The notes: a model not told the origin generated them from the letters alone. Shown: positions 22,840 through 34,981, counted from the first letter of the stretch. The stretch: DNA of 64,000 nucleotides from Diatrype stigma (GCA_022225965.2 JAKJXP020000034.1:186001-250000), one strand, 5' to 3'. Numbers and translations: made by a program.

Positions 22840-24154
22840 GACAAGAGGGAGCATAGGAGGGTAGACACCGAAACCGTGAAGCGACACGGACACTCGCTGA
22901 CTAGTCGCTGTCGGCAGCGAAAGTGTAGGGTAAGGAGAGATGTGACTGGACTGGTTTTGATATGCATTGTACTTACGCCTAATCTGCACTTATGAGGGCT
23001 GTACGAGGGGCATCATCGTTTGATTTGATTTCATTATGCAGTTTCAGCACCGGGAGCGATACCAAGTCAAGGATAAAGACTGATCCAAAGGAATTCCATA
23101 TAATTCATAGATAGACACCATCATACCATGACATTGTGGGTGGTGTATCGCTTGCGGTACGAAGTAGTCTAAGCGCTCTTGTTTTACTCCTTATCTCAGC
23201 GTTCCTACCAAATCAAGCAGTGTTTCGTTTGCTTGTCGCATTTGTTCCGTTTGTTCGTGACTCATTCGTTCTCAAGTCGATCGATTGATAGCCTGGATTA
23301 CATATTGCGTGCTGATCGGCTGTTCCGTGTGCTTTCGTTCCCAAATACCTACCCATCCCTTCCTGTCGCCTTCCGGCTCGGAATGGCTGCCTGTTGCCTG
23401 ATTTACAGTACGCAGGGGTATTTACTGTATGTTTGGTACAAATACTCCAACACCTCCGTACGAAGTTATACTTACTTTATATAATACCATGGTCATACCT
23501 AAGTAGCTAACAGATTTTACAAACGGATGCTGTAATGACAAGTATTGAAGCTGTTAAAGTTGCAGGTAATAGGAAATACCAGGAAAAACGAAGCAAGCAG
23601 CCGACGGGTACTTCGTACGATACCTGGCCGAGATCTTTTCTCATGGTGCGTTACTTGCCCCATACAGACCAGGCATAGTATTTTATTGGTTGATTCTTCA
23701 AGTTCCAGCTATGCTGCGTTTGGCGGCATTGGAAATGTGAGTGCTTCAGGGCTTAGGCCCAGTGCTTCAGAAGGCCTGGAGAGCCCTGGAACACTGGAAG
23801 TTCACTGAGATTCCTACAGTACCTTGTATGTACATTTCTTTTTCTATGTCGGTATGTGACCCACGCGTGCCATGTGCGGTTTACTCGTCAGGGCTAGAAA
23901 CGCCTTACTAAAAATACGGGTCAAAGGCGTTTCTAGCCCTGACGAGTATATGGAGTCTCTTTATATGGACCCTGAAGTTGAAGATCCATGGGAACGTTCA
24001 CGGCGACCATAACATAATATTCTTACCTATAGACTACGACTGGCTAAGTCCATGTCGCGTATATATAATACTTAGAAAGCTGCATGATCAGGCTTCCAAC
24101 CAACACAGTAATATACCTATCAACATAATTACAGCAAGACAGCTTCGATCGCAA
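22840..24154. other. Intergenic region containing a long perfect hairpin
   Basis: 1.3 kb with no convincing gene. It carries TACGAAGTA at 23158-23166, TACTTCGTA at 23609-23617 and a 24-bp-arm inverted repeat at 23883-23947 listed separately. Confidence 0.55.
23883..23947. repeat. Perfect inverted repeat, 24-bp arms, 17-nt loop
   Basis: Left arm 23883-23906 begins ACTCGTCAGGG and right arm 23924-23947 ends CCCTGACGAGT; the arms are exactly complementary and pair one base further (23882 with 23948). The loop is 23907-23923. It lies 207 bp upstream of the start of the F-box/ankyrin gene. It could be a transposon footprint, an mRNA leader hairpin or a small-RNA precursor; the sequence does not decide. 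Confidence 0.9.
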
Positions 24155-26446
24155 ATGGCGAGGCGCTTAGAATCTCTCCCACGGGAGCTCTTCGACGACA
24201 TCGTTGCACGTCTGGGCATTCCAGCCCTAGTTGCGCTACTGAAATGCAACAAGCGACTCCAGGGATGTGTTGAGCCAGCCATCTACCGCAGGCGGGATGT
24301 GCAGAACACAGCGATGCTTCACGCTTGCAAGAACGACAATGATGCAACGATCCGACTCGCCGTCGGACGCTACGGCGCATCCGCCAGCACCATAGAGAAA
24401 CTGACCTACCCAGAGTCGAACGATTCAGATAAAGAAGACGATGCATGGTCAGTCATCACGCGCATGTCGACGCTGTACCAGGCACTTCGGTATCCCGACA
24501 ATGGGTCCTGCCGCGTGCATGCTGCGCGGGCTCTCCTCGAGCTCGGCGCGCGCATTGAGCCAGCAAGCGTAAGCCCCGCGCAAGTCGGGGGTCTACTAAA
24601 TAGACTCATATCCAGGTACGCCTGGACGAAGCTGTCGGTCTTCTTGGAAGCCGGCTTCGACGCCTGGATCACCGGGGTCTCCGCCGTGGACCGCATACTC
24701 ATGGGAGCTGCCAAGGCAAGCGGCGGCGCACAGCCGCCCCCGCTCAACTTCGTCCACTTTCTCCTGGACCGAGGAGCGGACCCGAACTCCGTGCACTGGG
24801 TCGAGGGCCAAAAAGCGTCCATTTCTCCGCTCACGGCCGCGATCTTCACGCAGTCGCCGTCCATGGTCCGGCTCTTCCTAGAGCGGGGCGCCGACATACG
24901 GGGTCCTCAGATGCCGATAGAATTGAAATGTTGGCCCGGGCTCGCGCAAATCCCTATCTTCGCCGCCGTGCAGTCGATGGCCCAGCAGCGCGGCGGCCGG
25001 GACATGGTGCAGCTGTGCCTCGATTGTGGGGCGGACATCAATCAGGGCGCCGTCGTGAAGTACGATGGTGGCTACTACAACGTCACGCCAGTGCTTGTAT
25101 ACCTCCACTGTGTGATGAGCTGGGAGGATGACATGAATGACGGCATGCTCATGCCCGCCGACGGCCTTGCGTTCCTGCTACAGAAGGGCGCCTCTCTTGA
25201 GATCCCGCACAAGATCCCGCACGACATCTCGAAAGCCAACTTGTCGAGCGCTGAGCTTGGGACTCCGCCAAGAGCGTTCAACATACTCATAGACAACAAG
25301 TTCGAGCTTGAACAACCCCAACGCTGCCACCATTATGGCCGAGGGAACTGGGGTCACGAAAACAGAAACCTTTCCTTTCTGGGTTATCGCGAGTTCTTCA
25401 GAACCGCCGCCCTGCTGGTCCGCCGCGGCAATGCCGCCACCCAAAGCTACGTCGACTACCTCCTGCACGAGGGCACTACGAATCACGCCGACTCTTTCCT
25501 GACACGGGAGGCCTCTGACATCTGGCAAACTTTCGTCACGCTGCTCCTAGACAACTACATCTTCTACAACACCAATCACCACCCAGAGAAACGGCAGCAG
25601 GACTTGGCTAGTAGTGTTGTTACAGACATTAACATGGACAGGCGGCCAGACGCCGAACTAGGCACTACAGCCTCGGTTTCGCACTCAGATGTCAACATCG
25701 ACATCGACATCGGTGTTGCCAATGCCCTCAACGAGATACTCAGCCGCGTTATCCTCGACGTTGGGTTATCGATATCGGACCACTCGCTAGACCACGTGAA
25801 CCCTGCGAAAATCGTGATAGAAGAGCTGCTACGGAGACCTGGCGTCGACATCAACGTGCCGTTCTTCGGCAGTGATCGCACGGTCCTACACGGACTATGC
25901 GCAACGTATCGCCACATAGAGGTGGCGTACCAGCACTGGTGTGCCGACCATATGATAGAGGACACAAAGATGGGAGTACGCAACAAGCACAAGTGGCAGT
26001 TCCTCCGGTTCCTCGTGGAGAAGGGCGCGGATCCCCGGCTCGCGATTGCGGATGCGGCTGAAAGGAAAAGGGAGGATGTGGAGGGTGGGGCGCTGACGCT
26101 GAAGATGGTTAAGGGGTGGTTCAGAGATGCGGGGGATACGGCGGTTGAAAGGGAGTTGGTGGTTAGTCGGAAAAAGAAGGGGCAGGGGAAGGGGAAGGGG
26201 AAGAAGGGGAAGAAGAAGAAGGGGAAGGGAAAGGGTAAGGGGAAGGCTAGGACGGCACTTGGTGCCCTTTTGAAGCCAGGGGTAACAGAGATGATGCATA
26301 TAGAGGAAGATTATGGGAAAGGCATCGACTTTTTACCGGAGACGCCTAGGGAGTTTTTCGACAGTCTCGTGGCAGTTTTGGAGGGTGATCAAGAGGCGTT
26401 CGAGAAGCATTGGGACAAAGCCAGGAAGTACGATCAATACCGGTAG
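24155..26446 (+). CDS. F-box and ankyrin-repeat protein
   Basis: Single exon, 763 aa from the ATG at 24155 (MARRLESLPRELFDDIVARLG). The first 45 residues fit an F-box (LPRELFDDIVARL, LVALLKCNKRLQG, PAIYRR). Ankyrin-like units follow: ALLELGARIEPAS, FLLDRGADPNSVHW with LTAAIFTQSPSMVRLFLERGADI, VQLCLDCGADINQG, FLLQKGASLEIP, ELLRRPGVDINVPFF with LHGLCATYRHIEVAYQ, and FLVEKGADPRLA. Between residues about 670 and 700 is a Lys/Gly low-complexity tract of alternating GKGKGKK units, likely a nuclear or nucleic-acid-contact segment, and the last 65 residues are non-repetitive. F-box plus ankyrin architecture suggests an SCF substrate receptor or a self/non-self type accessory protein; the target is unknown. 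Confidence 0.85.
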   Translation: MARRLESLPRELFDDIVARLGIPALVALLKCNKRLQGCVEPAIYRRRDVQNTAMLHACKNDNDATIRLAVGRYGASASTIEKLTYPESNDSDKEDDAWSVITRMSTLYQALRYPDNGSCRVHAARALLELGARIEPASVSPAQVGGLLNRLISRYAWTKLSVFLEAGFDAWITGVSAVDRILMGAAKASGGAQPPPLNFVHFLLDRGADPNSVHWVEGQKASISPLTAAIFTQSPSMVRLFLERGADIRGPQMPIELKCWPGLAQIPIFAAVQSMAQQRGGRDMVQLCLDCGADINQGAVVKYDGGYYNVTPVLVYLHCVMSWEDDMNDGMLMPADGLAFLLQKGASLEIPHKIPHDISKANLSSAELGTPPRAFNILIDNKFELEQPQRCHHYGRGNWGHENRNLSFLGYREFFRTAALLVRRGNAATQSYVDYLLHEGTTNHADSFLTREASDIWQTFVTLLLDNYIFYNTNHHPEKRQQDLASSVVTDINMDRRPDAELGTTASVSHSDVNIDIDIGVANALNEILSRVILDVGLSISDHSLDHVNPAKIVIEELLRRPGVDINVPFFGSDRTVLHGLCATYRHIEVAYQHWCADHMIEDTKMGVRNKHKWQFLRFLVEKGADPRLAIADAAERKREDVEGGALTLKMVKGWFRDAGDTAVERELVVSRKKKGQGKGKGKKGKKKKGKGKGKGKARTALGALLKPGVTEMMHIEEDYGKGIDFLPETPREFFDSLVAVLEGDQEAFEKHWDKARKYDQYR

Positions 26447-27831
26447 ACCCCTTCCTCCAATGAGTTGGTATCCATGTCACCTGAGCCGGGTTGACAGATA
26501 CAAGTGGAGTTTCACTTTCCATCGCAGGTTGTAGCAGAAAATCTTGCGAGGTGTTTGCCTCGTACTGGGGGTTCTACAGAACATTAAGAAAGCACGTATG
26601 AATCCTAACCAATGAGATACCGGCATACTTGGCATGAAACCTTTCATCATAGAGGTCAATGACTCGCCATTTCTGAATTGCTTGCCTTAGCGGACAGATC
26701 CAAATCCTGGCTGATTAGAGTACTACTTTGAACGATCTGCATACCCTTCAGCGCAACATGGAACTCCAGTGGCTGCTTGGTACGATAACTTACACGAAAC
26801 ACTACGAAAGAACCCAATGAATGCAGGATTACGGGGGAGGTCTTAGGTGAATGGCATTTTCCCGCCATAGGCAAGATATATCAAGGACCTATATGAGCCT
26901 ACTCGATATCCTTTGCCGACAGTTAGAAAATACATTTCAGTGATACAAGCTGCTCCAGGTATCATGGTGTCAACAGCAGCTCAATACTTATGTCACAGAG
27001 CTTCGTCCGGGGAAATATCCGCTTCCGAATACGATCTTGCCGCTCGCTACAATTTCTTGGATATTGCAGTTGGTCTGAAAACAACCACTGGGGGAAGGAG
27101 TATTACAATCTAGTATTTCTTTAGTTAGGTACCTGGCGCAAGACCGCAATACAAGAATCAACAGGAGGTATTGATCTCAAACTTACGGAACTGTGATCTA
27201 ATTGGCCGGTGTGTAGGTGGGTGACTGATCCTGAAGTCTGAATCGAGAAATACCTATACTACCAGGAGTGATCCGATCCAAGTGTAAATGACCAATAGGA
27301 AAATCCGTACAGTATTACCATGGTGGTACCTTCAGATGGGCAGATACTTCTTATATGTAGGTACCATCCACCATTAAGTCATAGGTAGGTACTTTCTCTC
27401 TGGTCTCCTGGTTATTATTGAAGTATCTCCTACAGAGGTTGGTTAGTATTGATGAGTCATACTCCCTACGGTGCCGTCTGATTTTGATTTGGGAACGAGA
27501 TCCATTGGCACCATGTAGTCATAAGGTTACCTAGATAGGTATGGGGGAGGGGAAGTGTATTGAGGTACCTAGGTATTTCTGATCTTATTACAGCTTTATG
27601 TGTATACTTGTTTGTATATGGTGTCTAGATAAGGTCAGTTTAAGGTGCGGCTCTGCTGTAGCCATGGACACCGTGTACATCCTAAATACCTAGGTGAACT
27701 GCAGATTCTGATTGGATCACGAGGCACGTCGGCGGATGGCAGTGAGTGTCAAAGTTGCCTAATCAGTCCTAGTAACCAAGTCACATTTCTAGAATCACAA
27801 TCAGTAGGCTGATTTCCGCAGGCCCGAAAAA

Positions 27832-27840
27832 CTATTTAAG
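27832..27840 (+). promoter_or_regulatory. TATA-like element followed by CT-rich tract
   Basis: CTATTTAAG is followed by about 45 bases that are nearly all pyrimidine and then a TGTGTGCGCACACA palindrome (27893-27906). This is the layout of a fungal core promoter and leader. No protein with a credible start follows, so the transcript, if any, is unassigned. Confidence 0.35.
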
Positions 27841-28939
27841 CGTGCCCTCCCCCCTCTGTTCTCCCTCTCTTCCTTCTTTTCTTCTCCAAGTTCTGTGTGC
27901 GCACACAGTTCCGTCTTCCAGACCAAGCGGCATTCGACACCGAGCCGCCACACCCTGACGACTACAACTCGGCGACTACAATTCAACAACTACAACTCGA
28001 CGACTACCAGCAAAGGACCCAGCTCTTCATTTCGCCGTGCGTTTTCTCGACAGCGCTTCCATTGCCGACAGGATTCGATGCGCATATCGTCAAATGTGGC
28101 AAGAGCATTCCTACTGCGGAGAAGCGGTTGCCGGTCTGGGGAGTTCCTGGAAGAGGGCCAGCTGGCGGGCGTGCCGGGTGTCTTGGTGAGTCCAGGGACG
28201 GGGAAACAAATGGTTTGGGTGCGGTGGACCTGGGGGCGGCCAGGTAGATGGGCCTCGCGGGGCTTTCCAACCACTTCGTGGACTTTCGAGAAGGTTTGGC
28301 CCACCTTTTGGTGCCTTCTCCCACGAGAATCTTTTGAACTCGTTTGCTTCGGCAAACACTTTGAAACGCTGTTTCATCCATAATTTTTCGTTGCTATCGT
28401 GAGCTTGTCTCGCGAGGCGAAGAAGAAGTTCTTTCCTATCACAACACTGCCCCCCCCCCCAACGTTATTATGAAGTGATGCACACCTTTAGCTGCTACCT
28501 TGCTGGAAACTTCTATTGTACCCTATCAAGGTACATGATAGACCCTTATCACGAAGCAACAAGATACATCATGAATAGCCACAGTCTGGATAATACCCAA
28601 AGCAATAGACAATACACTGGATCGAGGTACGGTTTCCCTCCAGTCCAAGGCAAGACGGTGGGTTCAATTGATTCTCAGCATCACCAGCATCATTGCCATT
28701 GGAGTGTTTGGCGGAGATGTACCGTAGCTAATGTACTGCACAGCAGTACCACATCCAAACATTGATACCACGTACCCAAGTAACCATACACACCGTTAAC
28801 ACAGATACCTCGCAACACAATTGCTTTCTCAATTGAAGACGTGACATAACCAATAACCCAGAGCCAGACTGCAATGTTTCGAGTCAGAGGACTGGAAGCT
28901 TTATTGTGATGCGGATGAGCCTACCTACCTAGCATCGGA

Positions 28940-29390
28940 TGCCACGCAACGCAATCCACTGCATCCAAATTACAATGGCGTTGCACTGGTTGCAGTACCC
29001 AAATCGGGTTAAAGTGAGGGTATACACAACGGCCGTAAAGCAAACTTTTGGCGTTTATTTGGCGTATTCCAAGCCTGGAAGCATATTTGCAGCCTACTTA
29101 CCCCTTCCGTTATCCGACCTGTTGCTACCGGACCCTTCCATACTGCCTCCCCCTTTTCAGACCCATTATTTACAACCCCTAAACCGTCGATGTGGCGGTG
29201 CTTAGTTGTATACAAGCCACAAATCACCAGCCACTGCAACGTGCAACCAGTTGCGCGGCAACCAGAACCAGAGAGGTTATCGTGAATGGCGTTGCAGGTT
29301 GCGCAATTCAGAAACATCCGAAATGGATGGGCTGCAAACCTGGTAGCAACCATTTGGTGACAATCGCGTTGCCGTGGTTGCGTAACACCC
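28940..29390. repeat. GTTGC/GCAAC-rich stretch, possible decayed TIR element
   Basis: About thirteen GTTGC or GCAAC pentamers occur in both orientations, several in tight pairs (for example near 29241-29264 and 29369-29382). The right side read in reverse begins CAGGGTGTTACGCAACC, the style of a hAT-type terminus. No matching left terminus or target duplication was found. Confidence 0.3.
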
Positions 29391-29884
29391 TGACTCTGTG
29401 TCGAAATATCCCCTGACAAGCGAGGGTCTGATTACCATGACACTATTTTCGTATTACTAGGGGATTACATATCGATATGAAAGAAACCAGGCAATAACTC
29501 AAAGTCTTCGTAGTACTGAACACTGTCGATGTTTTCAATTCATGGATGCGATGCCAACCCAAGCAGGATACCTACCTAGGTATGTACATTGTATCCGTAG
29601 TTGTATCCGTACTTTATAAACACCAGCAGTTTGGGAACTCCTACCGTATTGGTACTTCTTCCGTGCATGAACTGCCAACAGAACCTAGACACGACCTCGG
29701 GAACTGCCAAGAAACCTTGACCTCCAGCTGAAATGCAAGTGTCCATGATGCATTTGAGGGTATGTAGGTACTTAGGTCTGGTGCAGGAACACCCCACCCC
29801 CACAATTTACACATGCCACTTTACCCGGTTAAGGTTTTAGTACCTACAGAAGAGCTCCGACTGAAGTAACGGGGAAAAGTCGGG

Positions 29885-29920
29885 AGACACTCCACACCCA
29901 AAAATCAGTGTGGAGTGTCT
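29885..29920. repeat. Perfect inverted repeat, 13-bp arms, 10-nt loop
   Basis: AGACACTCCACAC at 29885-29897 pairs exactly with GTGTGGAGTGTCT at 29908-29920. It is 313 bp upstream of the SNF2 gene ATG, so it could lie in its promoter or leader. Confidence 0.8.
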
Positions 29921-30232
29921 ATCGACTTGCGGCAGCTACTTCGTACTGACCTTCGTATACTGTACCTGGGTATGACATCTCGTACCCAACGCAGGGGCAG
30001 GCAGCCACCTACAAGGCTACCTACACATGCAGTTGCGACCACTTTCCAGTCTGACACATCCACATCATCAATCTTCCCGAGGTCACCATCTGCATCCACT
30101 CAACCAATCTTCAAGTAGCTCGATAAGTAGCTCGATAAGTCTCGACCAGACTTCACTCGTCAATCAAGGGATCGGTTTGTCGTCCATGGTCTTCGGACAA
30201 GGTTCATGAGTCGTAGGCTCCAATAACCAGTA

Positions 30233-33200
30233 ATGGCGGCGACTTCTGAGTGGCCATCCGTCGCTGGCGAGCCATGGGTTAGCAAGTACATACCAGCTGG
30301 ATGTCTTGATGTCCCTTCCAATAGCCCAGATTTACCACCTGAGATTTGGATGTTGGCAGCGCTGGAGGGCTGGAAGTTCTTCTCTTGTGCGCAAGACCAT
30401 AACCTCATCCCAGAGGCATCTCGTCTTCTGCCTATCTTCCAGCAGGCACTCTTACAGACCCCGGCTTTACACCCGTTCCTAGGATTATGGAAGAAACAAT
30501 GGATCCAACTATCCTTCCGAGCTACACCAGGGCCAGATGCAGTCGGGCGAGTGCGAGTCTACATACTCCCTCATGATACCACGAGAGGTCGTACGAGCGG
30601 TACCGAGAGCGAGAAACTGACCAAGACAATCCCGAAGCTTATTTCATCGCTTGACTACTCTTCACACTCATGGGAGGGACAAGCCAATGCGATCCGCCAA
30701 ACACAGCCACTTCCATTCGGCAATAGTGCGCTGCCAATAGACGGCCATTCATCTCCTTCTCTCCTGGACATGTTCAACAACGTGCCTTCGCCTCGTCCAG
30801 ATCCTAACATCGTAGTCAGTCCGGATACTCGCAACACCATGCAGTGTCTCCTGGAGAGCAAAATATCCGGGCTTACCACGACGTTGTACCCTTATCAACG
30901 TAACTCGGCCGCCTTGATGCTGCAACGGGAGATGGAACCTCGTAGGGTTATTGATCCTCGACTCAAATCTTCTTTGGATCAAACTGGCAAGCCTTGGTAC
31001 TTCGACACAGTGACAGGTCTGGTACTTAGGGAGCCTAATTACTATGATGCGCCCCGAGGGGGGATTCTTGCCGAAGAAATGGGCACAGGCAAGACACTGA
31101 TCTGCTTAGCTTTGATTCTTGCTACCAGACAGGAGCCGACAAGGGCGCCCGAACCTTTCATTCCTGAAACACCACACAGAACGAAGAAGGCCAGCTTGAT
31201 GGACATGGCTGCAGCTACCGCAAACAAAGCCTCCGTAGCTTGGAAGCCCTACTTCGAAGCATGCCGTGCCCAGTTAGGCCTCGACTACGAGAACTGCATA
31301 AGTGCCCTCGAGAAGCCAGAAAATCATGCTCTATATAGGATCCAAAAGGATGCGCTGATTGAGCCGCGTAGGAGTGTTCGTACTTTGGCTCGGTCCATTC
31401 CATTCAAGGAGGTTTTACTCAGCTGTTGCAATCTTATCATCGCACCCAACAACCTCGTTACGCAGTGGAAGAATGAAATCAAGAAGCATACAAGCGGTTT
31501 GAAGGTTCTCGTTATGGTGGATAAGGCCCCAATTCCACAGGTCACCGTTTTGCTGACGTACGACGTGATTATATTCTCACAGAGCCGATTCGAATTGATT
31601 GAGAAGGAGCGGCGATGGTTCCCAGAAGCTCCATTGCTGGATATCTACTGCCCTCTTGACTACATACATTTCAAGAGATGCATCATTGATGAAGGTCATA
31701 AGCTTGGCGCCCAAGGCCCGGGATTCAGAAGTGACATGATGCGCGTCATTGACAGGCTCGAAATCGCTGCACGGTGGGTTGTGACTGGTACGCCTTCTCG
31801 AGGCTTATACGGTACCAGCCAAGATGTGCCCATCGCAGGTCATCATCAGAGTGATCCCAACAGCAAGCAGCCTCCCGATACTGCAATACAGCAGGAGAGG
31901 GAAGATCTGCAGCGTATTGGAAATTTAGCGGCAAAGTATTTGAAAGTCCGCCCGTGGGCCAACAGCAAGGATGAACCTGGTGACACTGTCGCTGATTGGA
32001 ATATATACGTTATGAATCGGAAGCAGCATTCCAAGGGCCACAACAGGCGCGATTGCCTCAAAGGGACTCTGGACTCGTTGATCATTCGACATCGCCTGGG
32101 TGAAGTTAGTCAAATGCTGCCGCCGGTGAATAAGAAGGTCGTAGTACTCGATGGATCATTCCAGGACAAGCTCGCCCTCAATCTCTTCTCGATGGTGATC
32201 ATATTCAACTCGGTGCAGTCTCAGCGGACGGATATAGACTATTTGTTTCATCCCCGGCAGCGGAAGAGCCTCATTGAGTTAGTAAAAAACCTGAGACAAG
32301 CGAGCTTCTTTGGCGGGAGTTTCTTTTCGGCGCAGGACATCACCAAGGCGGTCCAGATCGCGGAAGAATTCTTGGAGAAGAAGACTATTCCCATCAGTCC
32401 CGAGGATGAAAAACTTCTGAAAGAAGCCATAGACTTCGGGAAGCTCGCGGCTAAGAACAAGCTAAAAGACGTTAGCAACCAGTTCCAAACCTTGCCGATT
32501 TATCTCGAGAACTTTCCCGGAGGTAACGGAATCAACTGGTCTTTGGACAACAGAGGGGAGGATGGGGAACCTATCTGTACCGATGCTGGCCTGGTTCTTG
32601 CACTGCAAAAATACCTCAACCCCTGCATCGATGCACCGAACTCACTTCAACTGATGATCGAAACCGGGCGCTTAGATTCTCAGGGTAAGGCCGTACGAAC
32701 GCAAGCCCTCACAGCAGCCGCAGAGGCAGCCGGCCGCTCCCCGCCGCACGAGTCCCAGGTCGAGGCACTGGCCGGCCATACACCGTTAGGCGACGACCAC
32801 CATGCAAAGCAGAAGTCGGGGACCCTGGCGGACCCAACATCCCTAGAGTTGGAGGACCAAAGTCCGGTCGCGTCCACTCTGACCAACAAAATCGATATTG
32901 CCGAACCACTCGCGAAGACTCGCATGATCTCCACGGCGTCTGCTAAGTTGTCCTATCTCATCGATTCGATCGTCAAATACCAAGATGAGGAGCAGATCAT
33001 TGTCTTCTACGATAACAACAGCATTGCCTATTACCTTTCTGTAATGCTTGACATTGTAAGTTTCCCGTCCTGTGCTCAACTCACGTAGTGACTAGACCTC
33101 CGAGATTTTGAGTTATTTGCACTTCTAAAACCTTGTCCTAACGTAACATTTTCCCCACCCACAGCTCCAGATCAAACACCTCATCTACTCGCGGGTAGGC

Positions 33201-33995
33201 CTCAGCGCCGAGCGGCGGGCGCAGTACATCGCGACGTTCACGGAGAACGCCAAGTTCCGGGTGCTGCTCATGGACATCAGTCAAGCGGCGTTCGGGCTCG
33301 ACATGCGCAGCGCGTCGCGCATCTACTTCCTGGCGCCGGTTCTGAACCCTCAAGTCGAGGCGCAGGCCATCGGCCGCGCCCGCCGCATCAGCCAACAAAA
33401 ACCCGTCACCGTCGAGACCCTCGTCCTGCGCGGCTCCATCGAGGAACTCATCGTCCAACGCCGCCACTGCATGACCCAGGCCGAGCACCGCCGCGTCAGC
33501 TCCATCCTCGACGATCGGCCCATGTACGAGTGGATCCTGAACGTGCGTATTATGCCTATGGATGGTAGTGGCGCTGATGGTGGTGGTGGAGGCTGTGGTG
33601 ACGGCCTAGCGCAGACTGCTGCGCTCAAGACACCGCAATTCGTCTTCGGAAGGGGATTTGGACGGAATTTTGATCCGGATGAGGGGCTCCTCTCCTTGGC
33701 TACCACCCCCGACGCCAAAAAGCGCGACCTGGGAGCCGTGAGTATGACCGAAGCGAGTAGTGCGCCTCGCGTGTCTGCGCTCAAACTCGCCAGGGCATTG
33801 AAGCGTCCACATAGCCCTGCTCCGCCGCTACCCGCAGACGACGACGGTGCCGCGTCAACTAGCGTTGGTATTGATGGTCAGAGGCAAGGGCAGAAGGATG
33901 AGGACGGCGAGTCGGCGTCGCTGTCGCTGCCGAAGAACCCAGCCAAGCGACTACGAGCGCGCATGGCGTGGGCTGATGACGACGAGGCGTCATGA
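30233..33995 (+). CDS. SNF2-family DNA-dependent ATPase/helicase-like protein
   Basis: Exons are 30233-33055 and 33165-33995 (1217 aa), with a GTAAGT donor and CCACAG acceptor in phase. N-lobe motifs: LYPYQRNSAALMLQRE (Q-like), GGILAEEMGTGKT (Walker A, about 276-290), NLIIAPNNLVTQWKNEI (Ia), CIIDEGHKLG (motif II as DEGH, near 485), RWVVTGTPSRGL (III). C-lobe motifs: QIIVFYDNN (IV), LLMDISQAAFGLDMRSASRIYFL (V), and QAIGRARRISQ (VI, near 1007). A long insert separates the lobes (about residues 540-930). I see no RING finger such as RAD5-type proteins carry in this insert. The C-terminal 170 residues are disordered with Gly-, Asp- and Lys/Arg-rich patches (KRLRAR near the end). Expected to be nuclear, translocating on DNA for remodelling or repair; the subgroup is unclear. 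Confidence 0.9.
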
Positions 33996-34981
33996 AACGA
34001 AACGTCGCAATTATTACAATGGCCATTACGCAAGAACTCATCATTCCACTATGCTTTACGAATGAGCGCTTTTTCCTTTCTACCTCCCTGGAAGGTTTAA
34101 TGAAAGACACGAAGTCGGAGTCTGCATCTGCTTCGAGCAATCCACGTCGAATCACAATAAGTCCGGTTGGGTACGAATGACCAGAGGGAGATCTATATAT
34201 TTGAAGTCGGCGGGGTTGTCATCAGGTGTTCAGGGCTCAAGTATATATACTTCCCCCCCCTTCATATTTGAACGTATGGAGGGATGGCCGGACAAGGAGT
34301 TTGCGATCGCTTTGATTTATTCACAAACGTCTCTTATATATCTCGACATAGTCTAAACCTACAGCTTATAGAAGAAGATGAATATGCGCTGTTTTTGCAA
34401 CACCAAAAAAAGAATAAAGCATTCCGTCCTATGTCTATGTTTACACGTATGCCTGCCAGGTCCATGTAACACCAGTGTAGTAGGACCGGGTGGCAAGTGT
34501 TAGATACTTCAGTAAGGGTATATTTGAAGTTTATCTAACCTCTAGGTAAGAACTATAGTTGAGGAGAAAAGCTTCTTTATATCCCTCCTCCACCCTCCGC
34601 TACCTCTTCGACTACTTAGTGGATGACAGGCCCTAAGTGAATCACTCTGCCCCCCGGTCGCCCTTATTACACTCTTCCTCGCCATCCCTGTCACGATAAT
34701 AGACCGCTAGAAGCCAAGCAGGTCGGGTGGTGTAGTATGTGTGTACTGTAGGGCATTACATCAAGTGAACAGGTAGTGGATTTATATGACTTTATTGAAG
34801 AGGGGGGGGGAGATGATAAAAATATCAGCTCCCCATGTACAAGTGTCCCTGCAGTTAATCAAAACTGATACCAAAACACCATGGTGCTGCCCAATGTATA
34901 AACAAAAAACCAATCGCTGATGCTAGAATCCTCCGACTCCAATGCCCCGTGTCACCATGCCTCCTGCGCTTCCATCTCCAA
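33996..34981. other. Intergenic between convergent genes
   Basis: Just under 1 kb; simple-sequence runs (C tract near 34251-34260, G tract near 34801-34810) but no gene. Confidence 0.5.

Larger units (their letters stand above)
26447..30232. other. Large gene-poor region with decayed-element signatures
   Basis: 3.8 kb without a supported gene. It contains a promoter-like stretch at 27.8 kb with an open but unrecognised region after it (27895-28383), a GTTGC/GCAAC-rich stretch at 28940-29390, perfect TACCTAGGTA palindromes at 27566-27575 and 29573-29582, and a 13-bp-arm hairpin at 29885-29920. Confidence 0.5.
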
